NCBI GenBank assembly: GCA_031282785.1 | Contig: JAITDB010000075.1 | Location: forward strand, 1 to 5,043 | Source of the DNA: Holosporaceae bacterium | GTDB taxonomy: Bacteria; Pseudomonadota; Alphaproteobacteria; UBA3830 | Length of the DNA stretch: 5,043 nt | Direction of reading: 5' to 3' | Part shown: one piece after another, positions 4,797-5,043 of the stretch | Numbering within the stretch: the first letter of the stretch is position 1 | How the letters are laid out: the number at the start of each line of letters is the position of its first letter | Notes under the pieces: generated by a model | What the model saw: the letters and a program-made list of their open reading frames with translations, nothing else | Told to the model about the DNA's origin: nothing | Databases searched by the model: none | Program-made: the position numbers and the translations under genes

Positions 4797-5043
4797 ATGC
4801 TGGTTTCTGTCGTAGCATTTCCGTTGTTTATGACATTTGCGATTGCGTCTGGCGTAGCTCCCAACATAGGCATAATGACCTGTCCTGTGGCGGGATCGCT
4901 GGCCTGTCTATTTGGCGGAGCGAGATTCCAGATTGTTGGTCCCACCGGCGCCTTTGCCATGATTGTTGCCGACATTATAAAGATGCACGGCTTTGAAGGC
5001 ATGACCTGCGCTCTGTTAATGGCTGGCATTATGATGATATTAC
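4797..5043 (+). CDS. SulP-family anion transporter, N-terminal part (partial, start unresolved)
   Basis: This frame continues to the window end (82 codons) and encodes hydrophobic segments typical of the SulP (SLC26-like) transporters: AFPLFMTFAIASGVAPNIGI for TM1, PVAGSLACLFGGARFQIVGP, then GPTGAFAMIVADI for TM3, then ALLMAGIMMIL. These line up with E. coli DauA (ALAIGSGVAPQYGL, GGSRFSVSGPTAAFVVI). Members move sulfate, bicarbonate or dicarboxylates across the inner membrane; the substrate cannot be told from this part, and the C-terminal STAS domain is outside. The conserved family start (DLKAG, here from 4782) lies upstream of the first ATG (4797), and the frame is open back to 4716 without any ATG, GTG or TTG. 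The true start is therefore ATT 4743, or a T-tract indel hides it, or the N-terminus is damaged. Neither candidate start has a ribosome binding site. Confidence 0.85.
   Translation, partial: MLVSVVAFPLFMTFAIASGVAPNIGIMTCPVAGSLACLFGGARFQIVGPTGAFAMIVADIIKMHGFEGMTCALLMAGIMMIL

Overview
The window holds a complete iron-sulfur cluster assembly (ISC) operon on the + strand, iscS-iscU-iscA-hscB-hscA-fdx (303..4728). On its left is the tail of an insertion-sequence transposase and on its right the 5' part of a SulP-family anion transporter gene that runs off the window. The IscS protein has the 'IYMDYQATTP' and 'RLREMSPIW' signatures shared by mitochondrial NFS1 and Rickettsiales IscS. Together with the gene order, the A/T-rich intergenic DNA and the IS debris, this suggests an alphaproteobacterium, probably an intracellular Rickettsiales- or Holosporales-like bacterium. 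That placement is inference from protein resemblance only.

Layout. 3..98: last 31 codons of a transposase that looks like the IS1595 family (IS1016-like). 99..302: about 200 bases without a confident gene. This stretch holds a 43-codon frame that reads like a Sec signal peptide with no start context (106..237), a cluster of inverted repeats (168..214), a plausible sigma70-type promoter (218..246) and an imperfect 15-nt tandem repeat (258..287). 303..4728: the six isc genes. iscS and iscU are 24 nt apart; iscU/iscA overlap by 1 nt, iscA/hscB by 4, hscB/hscA by about 20 and hscA/fdx by 4, so this is one translationally coupled transcription unit. 4729..4796: an A/T-rich gap with two T8 tracts and no hairpin terminator. 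4797 to the end: SulP transporter, whose conserved coding sequence starts upstream of the first ordinary start codon.

How the genes work together. IscS takes sulfur from cysteine, and IscU is the scaffold on which the cluster is built. Fdx supplies electrons. HscA, brought to IscU by HscB, recognises the LPPVK motif of IscU and drives cluster release, and IscA is an A-type carrier. All catalytic and ligand residues I checked are present, so the pathway looks functional. No iscR regulator precedes the operon and no iscX follows fdx.

I see no wholly new system. The oddities worth following are lineage-specific changes to protein ends: IscS stops 17 codons early at the point where the IscU-binding tail should begin, IscA carries an extra cysteine-containing tail, Fdx is short at the C-terminus and has a doubled cysteine at the last ligand, and the SulP gene has no normal start.
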